The position numbers were made by a program, and so were the translations under genes. The notes beneath the pieces are model-generated. The model did not search any database, was not told where the DNA came from, and was given only the letters and a program-made list of their open reading frames with translations. Positions 34,320 to 43,320 of a stretch of DNA of 64,000 nucleotides are shown here, piece by piece; within the stretch, counting starts at the first letter, position 1, and every line of letters begins with the position of its first letter. This stretch comes from Roseiarcus sp035606915 (GTDB lineage Bacteria > Pseudomonadota > Alphaproteobacteria > Rhizobiales > Beijerinckiaceae), in contig DATNDU010000099.1 of the NCBI GenBank assembly GCA_035606915.1, positions 18,837 through 82,836 on the forward strand, in the 5' to 3' direction.

Positions 34320-35828
34320 GTGAGGGTCCGTCTCGGCGCGCGCGGCCTGAACCGCAGGTTCGGGCCGGTGGTCGCCAACGACCATATCGATTTCGCCGCG
34401 GCGCCGGCGACGATCCACGCCATCGTCGGCGGCAACGGCGCCGGCAAGTCGACGCTGATGCGTATTCTTCAGGGCGTCGATCGCCCCGACGAAGGCGACG
34501 TCATTCTCGAAGATCAGGCGGTGCGCCTCTCCGGCCCCGCCGACGCCTATCGGCGCGGCGTCGGGCTCGTCCATCAGGAATTCATGCTCGCCCCGCCGCT
34601 CACTTTGCTGGAGAACCTCATCCTGGCGCGCGAGCCGATGTCGAGGGGCCTCATCGACCGCCGCGCGGCGTTGCGCGCGGCGCAGGCGCTAGCCGCCAGC
34701 GCCGGCGTCAGCCTCGACTGGGGCCTGCGCGTCGCCGACGCGCCCGTGCATGTGCGCCAGATTCTCGAAATCCTGCGCCTGATCTATCGCGGCGCGGACG
34801 TGCTCATTCTCGACGAACCGACCGCCGTGCTCGCGCCGGCGCAAATCTCCGAGTTGCTGGCGCTGATGCGCAAGCTCAAGAGCGAGGGACGCACGCTGCT
34901 GTTCGTCAGCCACAAGCTTGAGGAAGTTCTCAACATCGCCGACGCTATCACCGTGATGCGCGCCGGCCGGGTGGTCATGTCAACCACGCCGTCGCAGACC
35001 AGCGCCGAGGCGCTGGCGCAGGCGATGGTCGGTGAGCCCGTGGAAATGCCTGTCATCACGGCGCGCGCGCCGCGCGGCGGTGTGCCGATCCTGTCCGCGC
35101 GCGGGCTCGTCGGCCGCGACGCGCAGGGCGGCGAGCGGCTGGGGCCGGTCGATTTCGAGGTCTTTCCCGGCGAGATCGTCGGAGTCGCTGGCGTCGGCGG
35201 CAACGGCCAGGAGGAACTCGTCGCCTGCGCGGCGGGGATCGCGGCGCCGGCCGGCGGTTCACTCGTTTTCGCGGGCGCCGAAATGGGCGGCGCGCCGACA
35301 GCCGCCTTCCGCGCCGCCGGCATCGGCTATGTCAGCGCCGACCGCGCTGAGGAAGGGCTTTGCCAGAACGCTTCCCTCAGCGACAATTTTCTCGCCGGAC
35401 GCGAGGCGGATTTTGCGCGCGGCGGCGTTCTGCGCCGAGGGGTTATCGCCGCCCGGGCGCGCCAGGCGCTCGCCACGCTCAACGTCCGTTACGGCCGACT
35501 CTCCGATTCCGCCGCCACGCTTTCGGGCGGCAACCAGCAACGGCTGGTTTTCGCGCGTGAACTCGATCGCGCGCCGAAACTGCTGGTCGCCTCGCAGCCG
35601 ACACGCGGCGTCGACATCGCCGGCTCCGCCTTCATTCACAAGGAACTCGCCGCCTTTCGCGATCGCGGCGGCGCGGTGCTGCTGATCTCAGAGTCGCTCG
35701 ACGAGGTGCTGGCGCTGTCGGATCGGGTTCTGGCGATCTACAACGGCCGTTTCGTCGGCGAGGCGCCGCGCGGCGCCGCCACCGTCGAAACCATCGGCCG
35801 TCTGATGCTCGGACGGAAGGCCGCGTGA
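34320..35828 (+). CDS. ABC transporter ATP-binding protein, two ATPase domains (nucleoside type)
   Basis: The 502-aa protein has two nucleotide-binding domains. The first has Walker A GGNGAGKST (residues 38-46) and Walker B VLILDEPTAVL, but its signature is degenerate (HVRQILEILR). The second lacks a clear Walker A lysine (GVGGNGQEE) and has LSGGNQQR. This asymmetry is typical of BMP-linked importers. The GTG start at 34320 is 13 nt after the binding-protein stop; its stop overlaps the first permease (GTGA). Confidence 0.92.
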   Translation: MRVRLGARGLNRRFGPVVANDHIDFAAAPATIHAIVGGNGAGKSTLMRILQGVDRPDEGDVILEDQAVRLSGPADAYRRGVGLVHQEFMLAPPLTLLENLILAREPMSRGLIDRRAALRAAQALAASAGVSLDWGLRVADAPVHVRQILEILRLIYRGADVLILDEPTAVLAPAQISELLALMRKLKSEGRTLLFVSHKLEEVLNIADAITVMRAGRVVMSTTPSQTSAEALAQAMVGEPVEMPVITARAPRGGVPILSARGLVGRDAQGGERLGPVDFEVFPGEIVGVAGVGGNGQEELVACAAGIAAPAGGSLVFAGAEMGGAPTAAFRAAGIGYVSADRAEEGLCQNASLSDNFLAGREADFARGGVLRRGVIAARARQALATLNVRYGRLSDSAATLSGGNQQRLVFARELDRAPKLLVASQPTRGVDIAGSAFIHKELAAFRDRGGAVLLISESLDEVLALSDRVLAIYNGRFVGEAPRGAATVETIGRLMLGRKAA

Positions 35829-36838
35829 CCCTGGCGCCGATACTGACGGCGGCCGCGCCCTTCGCGCTGGCGCTCGCCATCGGCGCGGCGGTGCTCGCCG
35901 CCACCGGGCATGAACCGTTCTCCGTCTATCGGTTGATGGTCGAGGAAGCCTTCGGCGGCGAGCGGCGGCTCGCCGCGACGCTGACCGCCGCGACGCCCCT
36001 GTTGCTGACCGGCCTGGCGGCGGCGGTGGCGTTCCGCGCCGGCGTGTTCAACGTCGGCGTGGAGGGCTGCTTCTACCTCGGCGGCCTCGTCGCCGCGGTC
36101 GTCGGCTATCAATTCGGCGATTGGCCGGCGGCGCTGCTCATCCCCGCTGGCCTCATGCTGGCGTTGGCCGTCGGCGCCGCCTGGATGGCGCTCCCCGGGG
36201 CGCTGCGCGTGCGGCTCGGCGTCGATGAAGTCGTCACCACGCTGATGCTTAATTTCATCGCCATCGGACTGACGAGCTGGCTCGTCAACGGCCCCTTGCT
36301 GGCGCGCGGCTCCGCCAATTCCGCGACCCCGCCGATCGCCGCCAGCGCCGAGCTGCCACGCCTGCTGCCGCCGACGAGCCTGAACGCCGGCTTTCTCATA
36401 TCGCTCGCCTTGGTGATCGCTTACGGGTTCTGGGGAAGGCTGACGGTCGGCGGCTTCCGCTCGCGCCTCGTCGGCCTCAACGCCCGCTTCAGCGGCGCGG
36501 TGGGCTTGGCGCCGGGCCGTGTCGTGTTCGGCGCGATGATCGTCTCCGGCGCCATCGGCGGCCTGGCCGGCGGCATACATGCGCTGGGCCTGGTGCATCG
36601 CTTCGTCGCCGGCTTCTCGCCGGGCTACGGCTTCACCGGCATCGCCATCGCGCTGCTGGCGCGCAATTCGGCGCTCGGCGTCGCGCTGGCCGCGGTGTTG
36701 TTCGGGGCGCTGACCTCGGCCGGCGCCAATATTCAACTGTTCAGCGACGTGCCGATCGAGATCGTCCAGATCCTGCAAGGCGCGGTGATGATCTTCGCGG
36801 TGGCGCAATTCGGCTTGCGCAGGAGGAGCGCGGCGTGA
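35825..36838 (+). CDS. ABC transporter permease (nucleoside type), first
   Basis: The 337-aa integral membrane protein is of the BPD_transp_2 family, with about 8-9 hydrophobic segments and the conserved FRAGVFNVGVEGCFYLGGL near residue 60. The GTG start overlaps the ATPase stop, and its stop overlaps the second permease start, so the two permeases are made together as a heterodimer. Confidence 0.92.
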   Translation: MTLAPILTAAAPFALALAIGAAVLAATGHEPFSVYRLMVEEAFGGERRLAATLTAATPLLLTGLAAAVAFRAGVFNVGVEGCFYLGGLVAAVVGYQFGDWPAALLIPAGLMLALAVGAAWMALPGALRVRLGVDEVVTTLMLNFIAIGLTSWLVNGPLLARGSANSATPPIAASAELPRLLPPTSLNAGFLISLALVIAYGFWGRLTVGGFRSRLVGLNARFSGAVGLAPGRVVFGAMIVSGAIGGLAGGIHALGLVHRFVAGFSPGYGFTGIAIALLARNSALGVALAAVLFGALTSAGANIQLFSDVPIEIVQILQGAVMIFAVAQFGLRRRSAA

Positions 36839-37725
36839 TCGACGATTTCCTGCGCGCCGCCCTGGTGATGACGACGCCGATCTTGCTGACGGCGCTCGGC
36901 GGCCTCATCAACCGGCTCGGCGGCATCGTCAACATCGGACTGGAGGCGATGATGCTCGCCGGCGCGCTGGTGGCCGTCGAGGTCTCGGCCGGGACCGACA
37001 GCGTCGCGCTCGCGCTGCTCGCCGCCGCGCTCGCTGGCGGCGCGGTCGGCGCGGCGATGTCGCTGGTGGTGACGCGGCTCAGGGCGAACGAAATCATCGT
37101 CGGCCTCGGCTTCACGGTCGCCGTCGCCGGCTTCGTGCGCTATCTCCTGAAGACGCTCTACGGCGTCGCCGGCACCTACGCCCCGCCGGGCGTCGCGCTG
37201 CTGCCGCGCTTCGACATTCCCTTTCTGGACGGCATTCCCGTCCTCGGCGCGCTCTCCCATCTCGACGCGCTGACCTGGGGCGCTTGGGCGCTTGTGCCGC
37301 TGACCGCCTTCGCGCTGCATCGCACGCGCTGGGGCCTGCGCCTGCGCGCGACGGGCTCCTCGGAGGCGACGGTGCGCGCCGTCGGGCTCGCGCCGCTGTC
37401 CATCCGCGACGTCTCGACGACGATCGCCGGCGCGCTGGCTGGGTTGGCGGGGGCGCATCTGTCGATCGGCGTCGTCGGCCTGTTCAACGAGGGCATCACC
37501 GGCGGCCGTGGCTTCATCGCGCTGGCGGCGTTCTATTTCGGTCGCGAGAGCCCGTGGCGCACGGCGCTCGGCGCGCTGCTGTTCGGCTTTTTCGAAGCGG
37601 CGCAAATCCGTCTCCAGGGCCACGGCCTGCCGGCCGACATTGTCCAGACGCTGCCTTATGTCATCGTCATCATCGTGCTGACCGGCCTGGGGATAGCCGA
37701 TCGCGCGCGCGCGAGGACCTCATGA
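36835..37725 (+). CDS. ABC transporter permease (nucleoside type), second
   Basis: The 296-aa permease carries the matching motif LGGLINRLGGIVNIGLEAMM near residue 20 and GGRGFIALAAFYFG near residue 222, typical of the YufQ/NupQ group. It starts with GTG at the stop of the first permease, and its own stop overlaps the hydrolase ATG (ATGA). Confidence 0.92.
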   Translation: MIDDFLRAALVMTTPILLTALGGLINRLGGIVNIGLEAMMLAGALVAVEVSAGTDSVALALLAAALAGGAVGAAMSLVVTRLRANEIIVGLGFTVAVAGFVRYLLKTLYGVAGTYAPPGVALLPRFDIPFLDGIPVLGALSHLDALTWGAWALVPLTAFALHRTRWGLRLRATGSSEATVRAVGLAPLSIRDVSTTIAGALAGLAGAHLSIGVVGLFNEGITGGRGFIALAAFYFGRESPWRTALGALLFGFFEAAQIRLQGHGLPADIVQTLPYVIVIIVLTGLGIADRARARTS

Positions 37726-38285
37726 GCGACAAAGTCGAGACGGCGTTGATCCTCGTCGACGTCACCAATTCCTTCTTTTTGGAAGGCATGCCGAACCACT
37801 ATCCGGCGGCGGCCGAGGTGGTCGAACCGCTGCGCCGGCTGCTGGCGGCGGCGCGGGGCGCGGGCCGCATCGTCGTCCATGCGGTCGAGCGGCACTATCC
37901 CGGCTTCGACGATTACGAGTGGCGCAAGCTGCCGCGCCATCATTTCATCGGCGATCTCGACCAGCAGATATTGGCCGGCTTCGAACCGCAGGGCGCGCGC
38001 GAGGTGCTGATCGGCAAGCGCCGCTACAGCGCATTTTTCGCCACCGATCTGGCGCTGTTCCTGCACGAGCAGAACATCCGCCGCGTCATCCTGGCCGGCG
38101 TCAAGACCAATGTCTGCATTCGCGCCAGCGCGCAGGACGCTTTCGCCAACGGTTTCGACGTCGTCGTACCGCGCGAGGCGACTAACTCCAACCGGCCGCA
38201 TCTGGCCGACGCCTCGATCGAGGATATCGAGCGCTACATCGGCTCGGTGGTTCCCCTCGAACGCGCGCTGGAGATGCTGGCGTGA
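37722..38285 (+). CDS. Isochorismatase-family cysteine hydrolase
   Basis: The 187-aa hydrolase has the catalytic triad Asp13 (LVDVTNSF), Lys99 (IGKRRYSAF) and Cys132 (GVKTNVCIRASA). Family members cleave amide or ether bonds in small molecules such as ureidoacrylate, N-carbamoylsarcosine and nicotinamide. Inside a nucleoside-import operon, a role in opening or deamidating a modified base is plausible but not shown. Confidence 0.9.
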   Translation: MSDKVETALILVDVTNSFFLEGMPNHYPAAAEVVEPLRRLLAAARGAGRIVVHAVERHYPGFDDYEWRKLPRHHFIGDLDQQILAGFEPQGAREVLIGKRRYSAFFATDLALFLHEQNIRRVILAGVKTNVCIRASAQDAFANGFDVVVPREATNSNRPHLADASIEDIERYIGSVVPLERALEMLA

Positions 38286-39142
38286 AGATCGTCGTCATCG
38301 GCTATGCGAGCCTGGATTTCGTCGTCTGCCTCGATGCGCCGGCGCTGCCCGACCGCACCGCCACCATTCTGTCGCGGCCGCGCCAATGGCCGCGCCTGGG
38401 CGGTTCGCCGGCCTATGTTTGCGCTGCGCTGGTCGCCGCCGGCGCGCAGGACGTGATGCCGGCGAGTTGGGTCGGCGACGACGACGAGGGCGCGCGCTAC
38501 CGCGAGGAATTGCGGCGACTCGGCGTCGCCGCTGACGGCGTCAGCCTGCGCGTCGGACGCACGCCGGTTTGCTTGTTGGCCTATCAACCCGACGGCGGCT
38601 GCGTTTGCCTCTACGATCCCGGCCTCGCCACGCCGATCGAACTCGACGAGACGCAGCAAGACCACATCCGCGCCGCCGACGCGCTCGTCGTCACCGTTGG
38701 GCCGCCGGCAGCGACGCGCCGGGCATTGGCCTGCGCCCGCGCCGACGCCAAGCTGATCTGGATCGTCAAGGCGGACCTGCGCGCGACGCCGCCCGATCTC
38801 GCCGTGGCGCTGGCGGCGCGCGCCGATATCGTCGTCCACAGCGAGGGCGAAGCCGCCTTCGTCGCCGAGGCTTTGGCGGCGGCCGGCGGCCACAGCGGGC
38901 GAGTCCGGATTGAGACCCGCGGCGCGCGAGGCGTGGCGATCCACACCGGCGCGACGGAGACCCTCGTCGCCGCCGACCCGCTCGACGTCGAGGATGCGAC
39001 CGGCGCCGGCGACACCTGGGTTGGCGGCTTCCTGGCCGCCCGCCTGCTGCGCGGCGCTGATCTCGGCGAGGCGGCGCGGGCAGGCCAAGCAAGCGTGCGC
39101 GCGATGCTGGCCGCACGGGTGGAAATGAAGGGACAGGCATGA
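38282..39142 (+). CDS. PfkB-family kinase
   Basis: The 286-aa kinase has LGGSPAYVCAALVAAG for sugar binding and the catalytic DATGAGDTWVGGF near residue 240. Ribokinase, pseudouridine kinase and ribose-1-phosphate kinase are all in this family. Next to a nucleoside phosphorylase, the sugar (or sugar phosphate) released from a nucleoside is the likely substrate. GTG start in a GTGA overlap; its stop overlaps the phosphorylase gene. Confidence 0.88.
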   Translation: MKIVVIGYASLDFVVCLDAPALPDRTATILSRPRQWPRLGGSPAYVCAALVAAGAQDVMPASWVGDDDEGARYREELRRLGVAADGVSLRVGRTPVCLLAYQPDGGCVCLYDPGLATPIELDETQQDHIRAADALVVTVGPPAATRRALACARADAKLIWIVKADLRATPPDLAVALAARADIVVHSEGEAAFVAEALAAAGGHSGRVRIETRGARGVAIHTGATETLVAADPLDVEDATGAGDTWVGGFLAARLLRGADLGEAARAGQASVRAMLAARVEMKGQA

Positions 39143-39885
39143 TGCGAAGCGCTTGGTATATCGGCTGCCGCGAGGACGAGGTCGGCGAGACGGCGCTGCT
39201 CGTCGGCGATCGCGCCCGCATTGACCGCATCGCCGAGCATCTCGAAAGACCTCATTTCCCGGCCGAGAATCGCGGCCTGCGCACCGTGACCGGCCTACGC
39301 GCGGGAAAGCGCGTCACCGCCGCCGCTTTCGGCATGGGCGGCCCGATCGCGGCCATCGTACTGCACGAGTTGTTCGACCTCGGCGTCAAGCGCTTCCTGC
39401 GCGTTGGCACCGCAATGGCGACGCCGCCGGCGCGCCTGGGCGATTTCGTCGTCGCGGAGGGCGCGTTCCGCGGCGAAGGCGCTTCGTTGACCTATGCGCC
39501 GCTCGGCTATCCCGCAGTGGCCGATTTTGGCCTCGTCGCCGCGCTGACCGCCGAGCTTTCCCGCCGCGCCGCGCCCTGGCGCGCCGGTTTGTTTGGAACC
39601 TATGACGGCTTCTACACCGAGATGTTCTCGCTCAGCGCGGGCCGCGCGCAGCCGGTCGAGAGCTGGCGCAACGAAGTCCAGCGCCTCGGCCTGATCGCCG
39701 CCGACATGGAGACAGCGACGCTGCTGGTCGCCGGCCGCCGGCTCGGCGCGCGCGTCGCGAGCCTTTGCCTGGCCACCGTCGACGGCCTCACGCAGAACAA
39801 GATCGACGCAGAGCGTCTCGCCGCCGGCGAGCGCGAAATGTTCGAGATCGCGCTTGACGCGCTGGTCGCCGGAGACACGCCATGA
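39139..39885 (+). CDS. Nucleoside phosphorylase, uridine phosphorylase-like
   Basis: The 248-aa protein is of the PNP/UDP family. FGMGGPIAAIVLHELFDLG and FLRVGTAMATP form the phosphate/ribose site, and GLIAADMETATLL has the Met-Glu that holds the ribose. It would cleave a nucleoside to base and ribose-1-phosphate. Two adjacent ATGs (39139, 39142) can serve; both overlap the kinase stop. The C-terminus overlaps the SIS gene (ATGA). Confidence 0.88.
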   Translation: MMRSAWYIGCREDEVGETALLVGDRARIDRIAEHLERPHFPAENRGLRTVTGLRAGKRVTAAAFGMGGPIAAIVLHELFDLGVKRFLRVGTAMATPPARLGDFVVAEGAFRGEGASLTYAPLGYPAVADFGLVAALTAELSRRAAPWRAGLFGTYDGFYTEMFSLSAGRAQPVESWRNEVQRLGLIAADMETATLLVAGRRLGARVASLCLATVDGLTQNKIDAERLAAGEREMFEIALDALVAGDTP

Positions 39886-40649
39886 GCGACATCATCGAGC
39901 GCTATTTCACGACGCTGATCGACCGCCTCGCCGACATTCGCGCGCGCCAGATTGAGGCCATCGACCGCGCGGCGGAAGCCTGCGCGGCCTCCATCGCCGC
40001 CGACAAGCTGGTGTTCAGCTTCGGCACCGGCCACGGCGCGCTACCGGCCCTGGAGATGTTTCCGCGCACCGGCACCATCGTCGGCTTTCGCCCCATCGTC
40101 GAGAGCACGATGATTTCGTTTCATCATGTCTGGGGCGATATGGGGGCGCGGCAATATCGCTTCATTCACGCCGTCGAGGGCTATGGCGAGGCGATCCTGC
40201 GCTCGCATCAGCTCGACGCGCAGGATTCCATCGTCCTGTTCTCCCACTCCGGCGTCAACGCCGTCATCCTCGACATCGCGCTCGGCGCCAAGGCGAAGGG
40301 CCTCACCGTCATCGGCGTGACCTCGCTGCCCCATTCCTCTGCCTCGCCCTCGCGCCATTCCTCGGGCAAGCGGCTGTTTGAAGTCGCCGACGTCGTCATC
40401 GACTCGGGCGCGAGCCTCGCCGACGCCTCGCTGCATATCGAGGGGCTCGCGGCGCCCGTCGGCGCCAATTCGACCAGCCTCACTATCGCCATCGCCCACG
40501 CCATCGTTTCGGCGACCGCCGAGAAATTGGTCGAGCGCGGCGTCGAGCCGTTGGTGATGGTCAATCCCAACACCGCGGGCAAGCAGGCGGCCAATGTCGC
40601 CAACGACCGCAACTACGACGAATTGTGGCGCCGGCTGAAGGCGCGCTGA
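39882..40649 (+). CDS. SIS-domain sugar isomerase-like protein
   Basis: The 255-aa protein has a SIS fold with LVFSFGTGHGALPALEMF near residue 45 and IVLFSHSGVNAVILDIALG near residue 115. Such proteins bind and isomerise phosphosugars. It probably acts on the sugar phosphate released by the phosphorylase/kinase pair. The ATG overlaps the preceding stop. Confidence 0.85.
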   Translation: MSDIIERYFTTLIDRLADIRARQIEAIDRAAEACAASIAADKLVFSFGTGHGALPALEMFPRTGTIVGFRPIVESTMISFHHVWGDMGARQYRFIHAVEGYGEAILRSHQLDAQDSIVLFSHSGVNAVILDIALGAKAKGLTVIGVTSLPHSSASPSRHSSGKRLFEVADVVIDSGASLADASLHIEGLAAPVGANSTSLTIAIAHAIVSATAEKLVERGVEPLVMVNPNTAGKQAANVANDRNYDELWRRLKAR

Positions 40650-40659
40650 GGATCTGAGC

Positions 40660-42108
40660 ATGCGCGAGCGCGAGCTTTACATCGACGGCCGCTGGATGCC
40701 CGCGCGCGGCGGCGACCGGCTTGAAATCCGCGATCCCGCGACAGGTGAGCGCGTCGGCTCGACGGCGCTCGCGCAGGCCGCCGACATCGATGACGCCGTG
40801 CGCGCCGCCCGCCGCGCATGGCCCGCCTGGGCCGCGACCCACCCCGACGCCCGCGCGAAAATCCTTCGCCGCGCCGCCGATCTGATCGAAGGACGGGCCG
40901 CCGAGATCGCCGACCTGCTGACGCGCGAACAAGGCAAGCCGATCCCCGACTCGCAAAAGGAGATCGGCTTCGCAATCGAGGTGATCCGCTATTATGCCGA
41001 GGAGGGGCGGCGCATCGAGGGTAGCCTGCGCGCGTCTTCGCGCAGCGACATCCGCAGCCTCGTCGTGTCCTCGCCGGTCGGCGTCGTCGGCGCGATCACG
41101 CCCTGGAACTATCCCGTCGATCTCTACGCCTGGAAGGTGGCGCCGGCGCTGGCGGCGGGCTGCGCGCTGGTCGTCAAGCCGCCGCATGAGACGCCACTGG
41201 CGAGCGGCGAGGTCGTGCGCTGTTTCGAGGAGGCGGGCCTACCGCCCGGCGTCTTGAACGATGCGCCGGGAACCGGGCCGGTCGCCGGCGCCGCGCTCGC
41301 CGCCCACCCCGACATCCGTATGATGACCGCAACAGCCTCGGTCGCTGCCGGACAGTCGATCATGCGCGCCGGCGCCGACACGATGAAGCGCCTGCTGCTC
41401 GAACTCGGCGGCCAATCGCCTTTCGTCGTGCTGGAAGGCGCCGATGTCGCCGAGGCGGCGGCGGCGGCGGCGCGGCGCTCGTTCTCGAACATGGGGCAAA
41501 TCTGCATCGCCGTGAATCGCGTCCTGGTCGCCGCGCCCCTCTACGACGCCTTCGTCGAGGCTCTGGCCGCCGAGGCGGACGCCATCCGCCTCGGTCACGG
41601 CGTCGAGCCGGGCGTGCTTTACGGCCCGGTGCTGCACGAGGGGGTACGCAAGCGCACGCGCCTGCACCTGGAGGACGCGCTGCGTCGCGGCGGCCATCTG
41701 GTCGCCGGCGGCGCGCCGCCGCAGGGGGAGCTTTACGAGCGCGGATTCTTCTTCCGGCCCACCGTCGTCGAGGGCGCCGACGATTCCGCGCTGGTCATGC
41801 GCGAAGAGAGCTACGGCCCCATCGCCGCCATCCGCAAAGTCGACAGCGACGCGCAAGCTCTCGCTGTCGCCAATGCCCTGCCCTACGGACTGGCGGCCTA
41901 TGTCTATTGCGGCGACCTCGAACGCGCCTGGGCGTTCGCGGAACGGCTGGAATGCGGCGCAGTCGGCGTCAACGTCAACGACACGACGGAATTGCAGGCG
42001 CCCTTCGGCGGCTGGAAGCTGTCGGGACTCGGGCGCGAACTCGGACGCGAAGGGCTCATGGCTTATCGCGAGACCAAGCATATCAAGATGCGCGTGCGGA
42101 CGCGCTGA
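40660..42108 (+). CDS. NAD(P)-dependent aldehyde dehydrogenase
   Basis: The 482-aa enzyme has PWNYP (oxyanion/NAD region), ELGGQSP with the general-base Glu, and the catalytic Cys282 in MGQICIAVNR. C-terminal GGWKLSGLGRELG is typical of succinate-semialdehyde or other ALDH subfamilies. It is last in the nucleoside operon, 10 nt after the SIS gene, and may oxidise an aldehyde from sugar or base breakdown. Confidence 0.92.
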   Translation: MRERELYIDGRWMPARGGDRLEIRDPATGERVGSTALAQAADIDDAVRAARRAWPAWAATHPDARAKILRRAADLIEGRAAEIADLLTREQGKPIPDSQKEIGFAIEVIRYYAEEGRRIEGSLRASSRSDIRSLVVSSPVGVVGAITPWNYPVDLYAWKVAPALAAGCALVVKPPHETPLASGEVVRCFEEAGLPPGVLNDAPGTGPVAGAALAAHPDIRMMTATASVAAGQSIMRAGADTMKRLLLELGGQSPFVVLEGADVAEAAAAAARRSFSNMGQICIAVNRVLVAAPLYDAFVEALAAEADAIRLGHGVEPGVLYGPVLHEGVRKRTRLHLEDALRRGGHLVAGGAPPQGELYERGFFFRPTVVEGADDSALVMREESYGPIAAIRKVDSDAQALAVANALPYGLAAYVYCGDLERAWAFAERLECGAVGVNVNDTTELQAPFGGWKLSGLGRELGREGLMAYRETKHIKMRVRTR

Positions 42109-42200
42109 GGCTGCGGCGCCGGCGCTTTATCCCGGCGCGAGCTTGCCGCCTTCCGCCACCAGCCGCCTTAGCGCAGAATGTGAGAGAGACACGAAAATCG

Positions 42201-43022
42201 TCAAGCAAGGCTTCGCGCTGCGGTGCGGTAGGTCCGCGGTGGAACCCCGACATGCTCGCGAAAGAAGCGCGAGAAGTTTCCTTGCGTGGAAAAGCCGAGG
42301 TTGCAGGCGACCGCGATGAGCGACTCGTCGGTGCGCTCAAGCTGGCGGGCGGCCTCCTCCGTCCGCAGGGAATTCCAGTAGATGTTCGGCGTCATATTCA
42401 TCTGCTCCTTGAACAGCGCGAAGAAGTGTGGGCGCGAAAGGCCGACGCTCCTTGCCAATTCATCGAAGCAGATCCGCTCGGCGACGTTGCTCTTCATGAA
42501 CTTGACCGCCTTGCGGACCCGGTAATCGCTCGTCGTCTGCGTCCGGGAACGACAGGTTGGCTCCCTGCGCTCCGAACGGATCAAGGACTCCAAGAAGCGC
42601 TCGATTTCGTAGGCGACCAGGCTCTCCTCGCCGCTTGCGTCGCGCAAATAGGCCAGGATGCGGGTGGCGGCGGAATATTGAGTCGGGTTCAAGGTGACGA
42701 ACGGGCTGTCGAAGGCGGGCATGTCGCCGCCGATTCCGAGTCCTTCGCGAATCCACTGCATGTCGACATAGAAGGCCAGGAAGAGGCCGCCATCGTGCGT
42801 TGAGAAGGCGTGGCTGTGCGGCTCGTAGGGATTGATCGTCGCCGCCATTGCCGGTCCGAGCCGTTCGATGCTGCCTCCAACGTTCATCTCGCCCGGCGTA
42901 CCGTCGAGCCACACGACGACGTGGGCGGTATCGTGCGCATGCGTGACCAGGCTGGTCTCGGCATTGAGGACGGAAACCTGGCCGAACGTGCTTCGGTAGA
43001 GCCTGAGCGCGTCTTCTTCCAT
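42201..43022 (-). CDS. AraC-family transcriptional regulator
   Basis: The 273-aa protein has an N-terminal cupin-like sensor domain (HDTAHVVVWLDG; PYEPHSHAFSTHDGG) and a C-terminal AraC HTH pair, with DELARSVGLSRPHFFALFKE and LGFSTQGNFSRFFREHVGV. It probably controls the downstream-oriented minus-strand hydrolase/molybdoenzyme genes or the sugar cluster; the target is not visible. It converges on the aldehyde dehydrogenase. Confidence 0.9.
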   Translation of the reverse strand: MEEDALRLYRSTFGQVSVLNAETSLVTHAHDTAHVVVWLDGTPGEMNVGGSIERLGPAMAATINPYEPHSHAFSTHDGGLFLAFYVDMQWIREGLGIGGDMPAFDSPFVTLNPTQYSAATRILAYLRDASGEESLVAYEIERFLESLIRSERREPTCRSRTQTTSDYRVRKAVKFMKSNVAERICFDELARSVGLSRPHFFALFKEQMNMTPNIYWNSLRTEEAARQLERTDESLIAVACNLGFSTQGNFSRFFREHVGVPPRTYRTAARSLA

Positions 43023-43320
43023 TGTTTTCTCCCGTCGTCAAAGTTGACGCTACTTTGCTCTTTTCTCAAGGAAATTGAGCCCTACAGAGAGCTGGAGTCA
43101 AGGTGAGCCTGCCGGTCGCCCCGGCGAAATCGCGATTTTCCGACCGATCGATTATCTCTAACCGGCTGCTGAATAACCCTTTCGCCTGAGCGCGTTTCGC
43201 GATCCCCTCACTTTGCGCCGGAGGTGATAGAGGCCAGATCGAGCTTTCCCGACCCCGTCTATGGAGAACCGCTCCTGTCTTGTCGTCAACTGTGGGATCG
43301 CCCTGCTGGCGCCCTCTTTC

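Noticed and set aside
42109..42200. GC-rich partial repeats between the aldehyde dehydrogenase and the AraC gene as a terminator
   Set aside because: No clean stem with a T-tract could be drawn.
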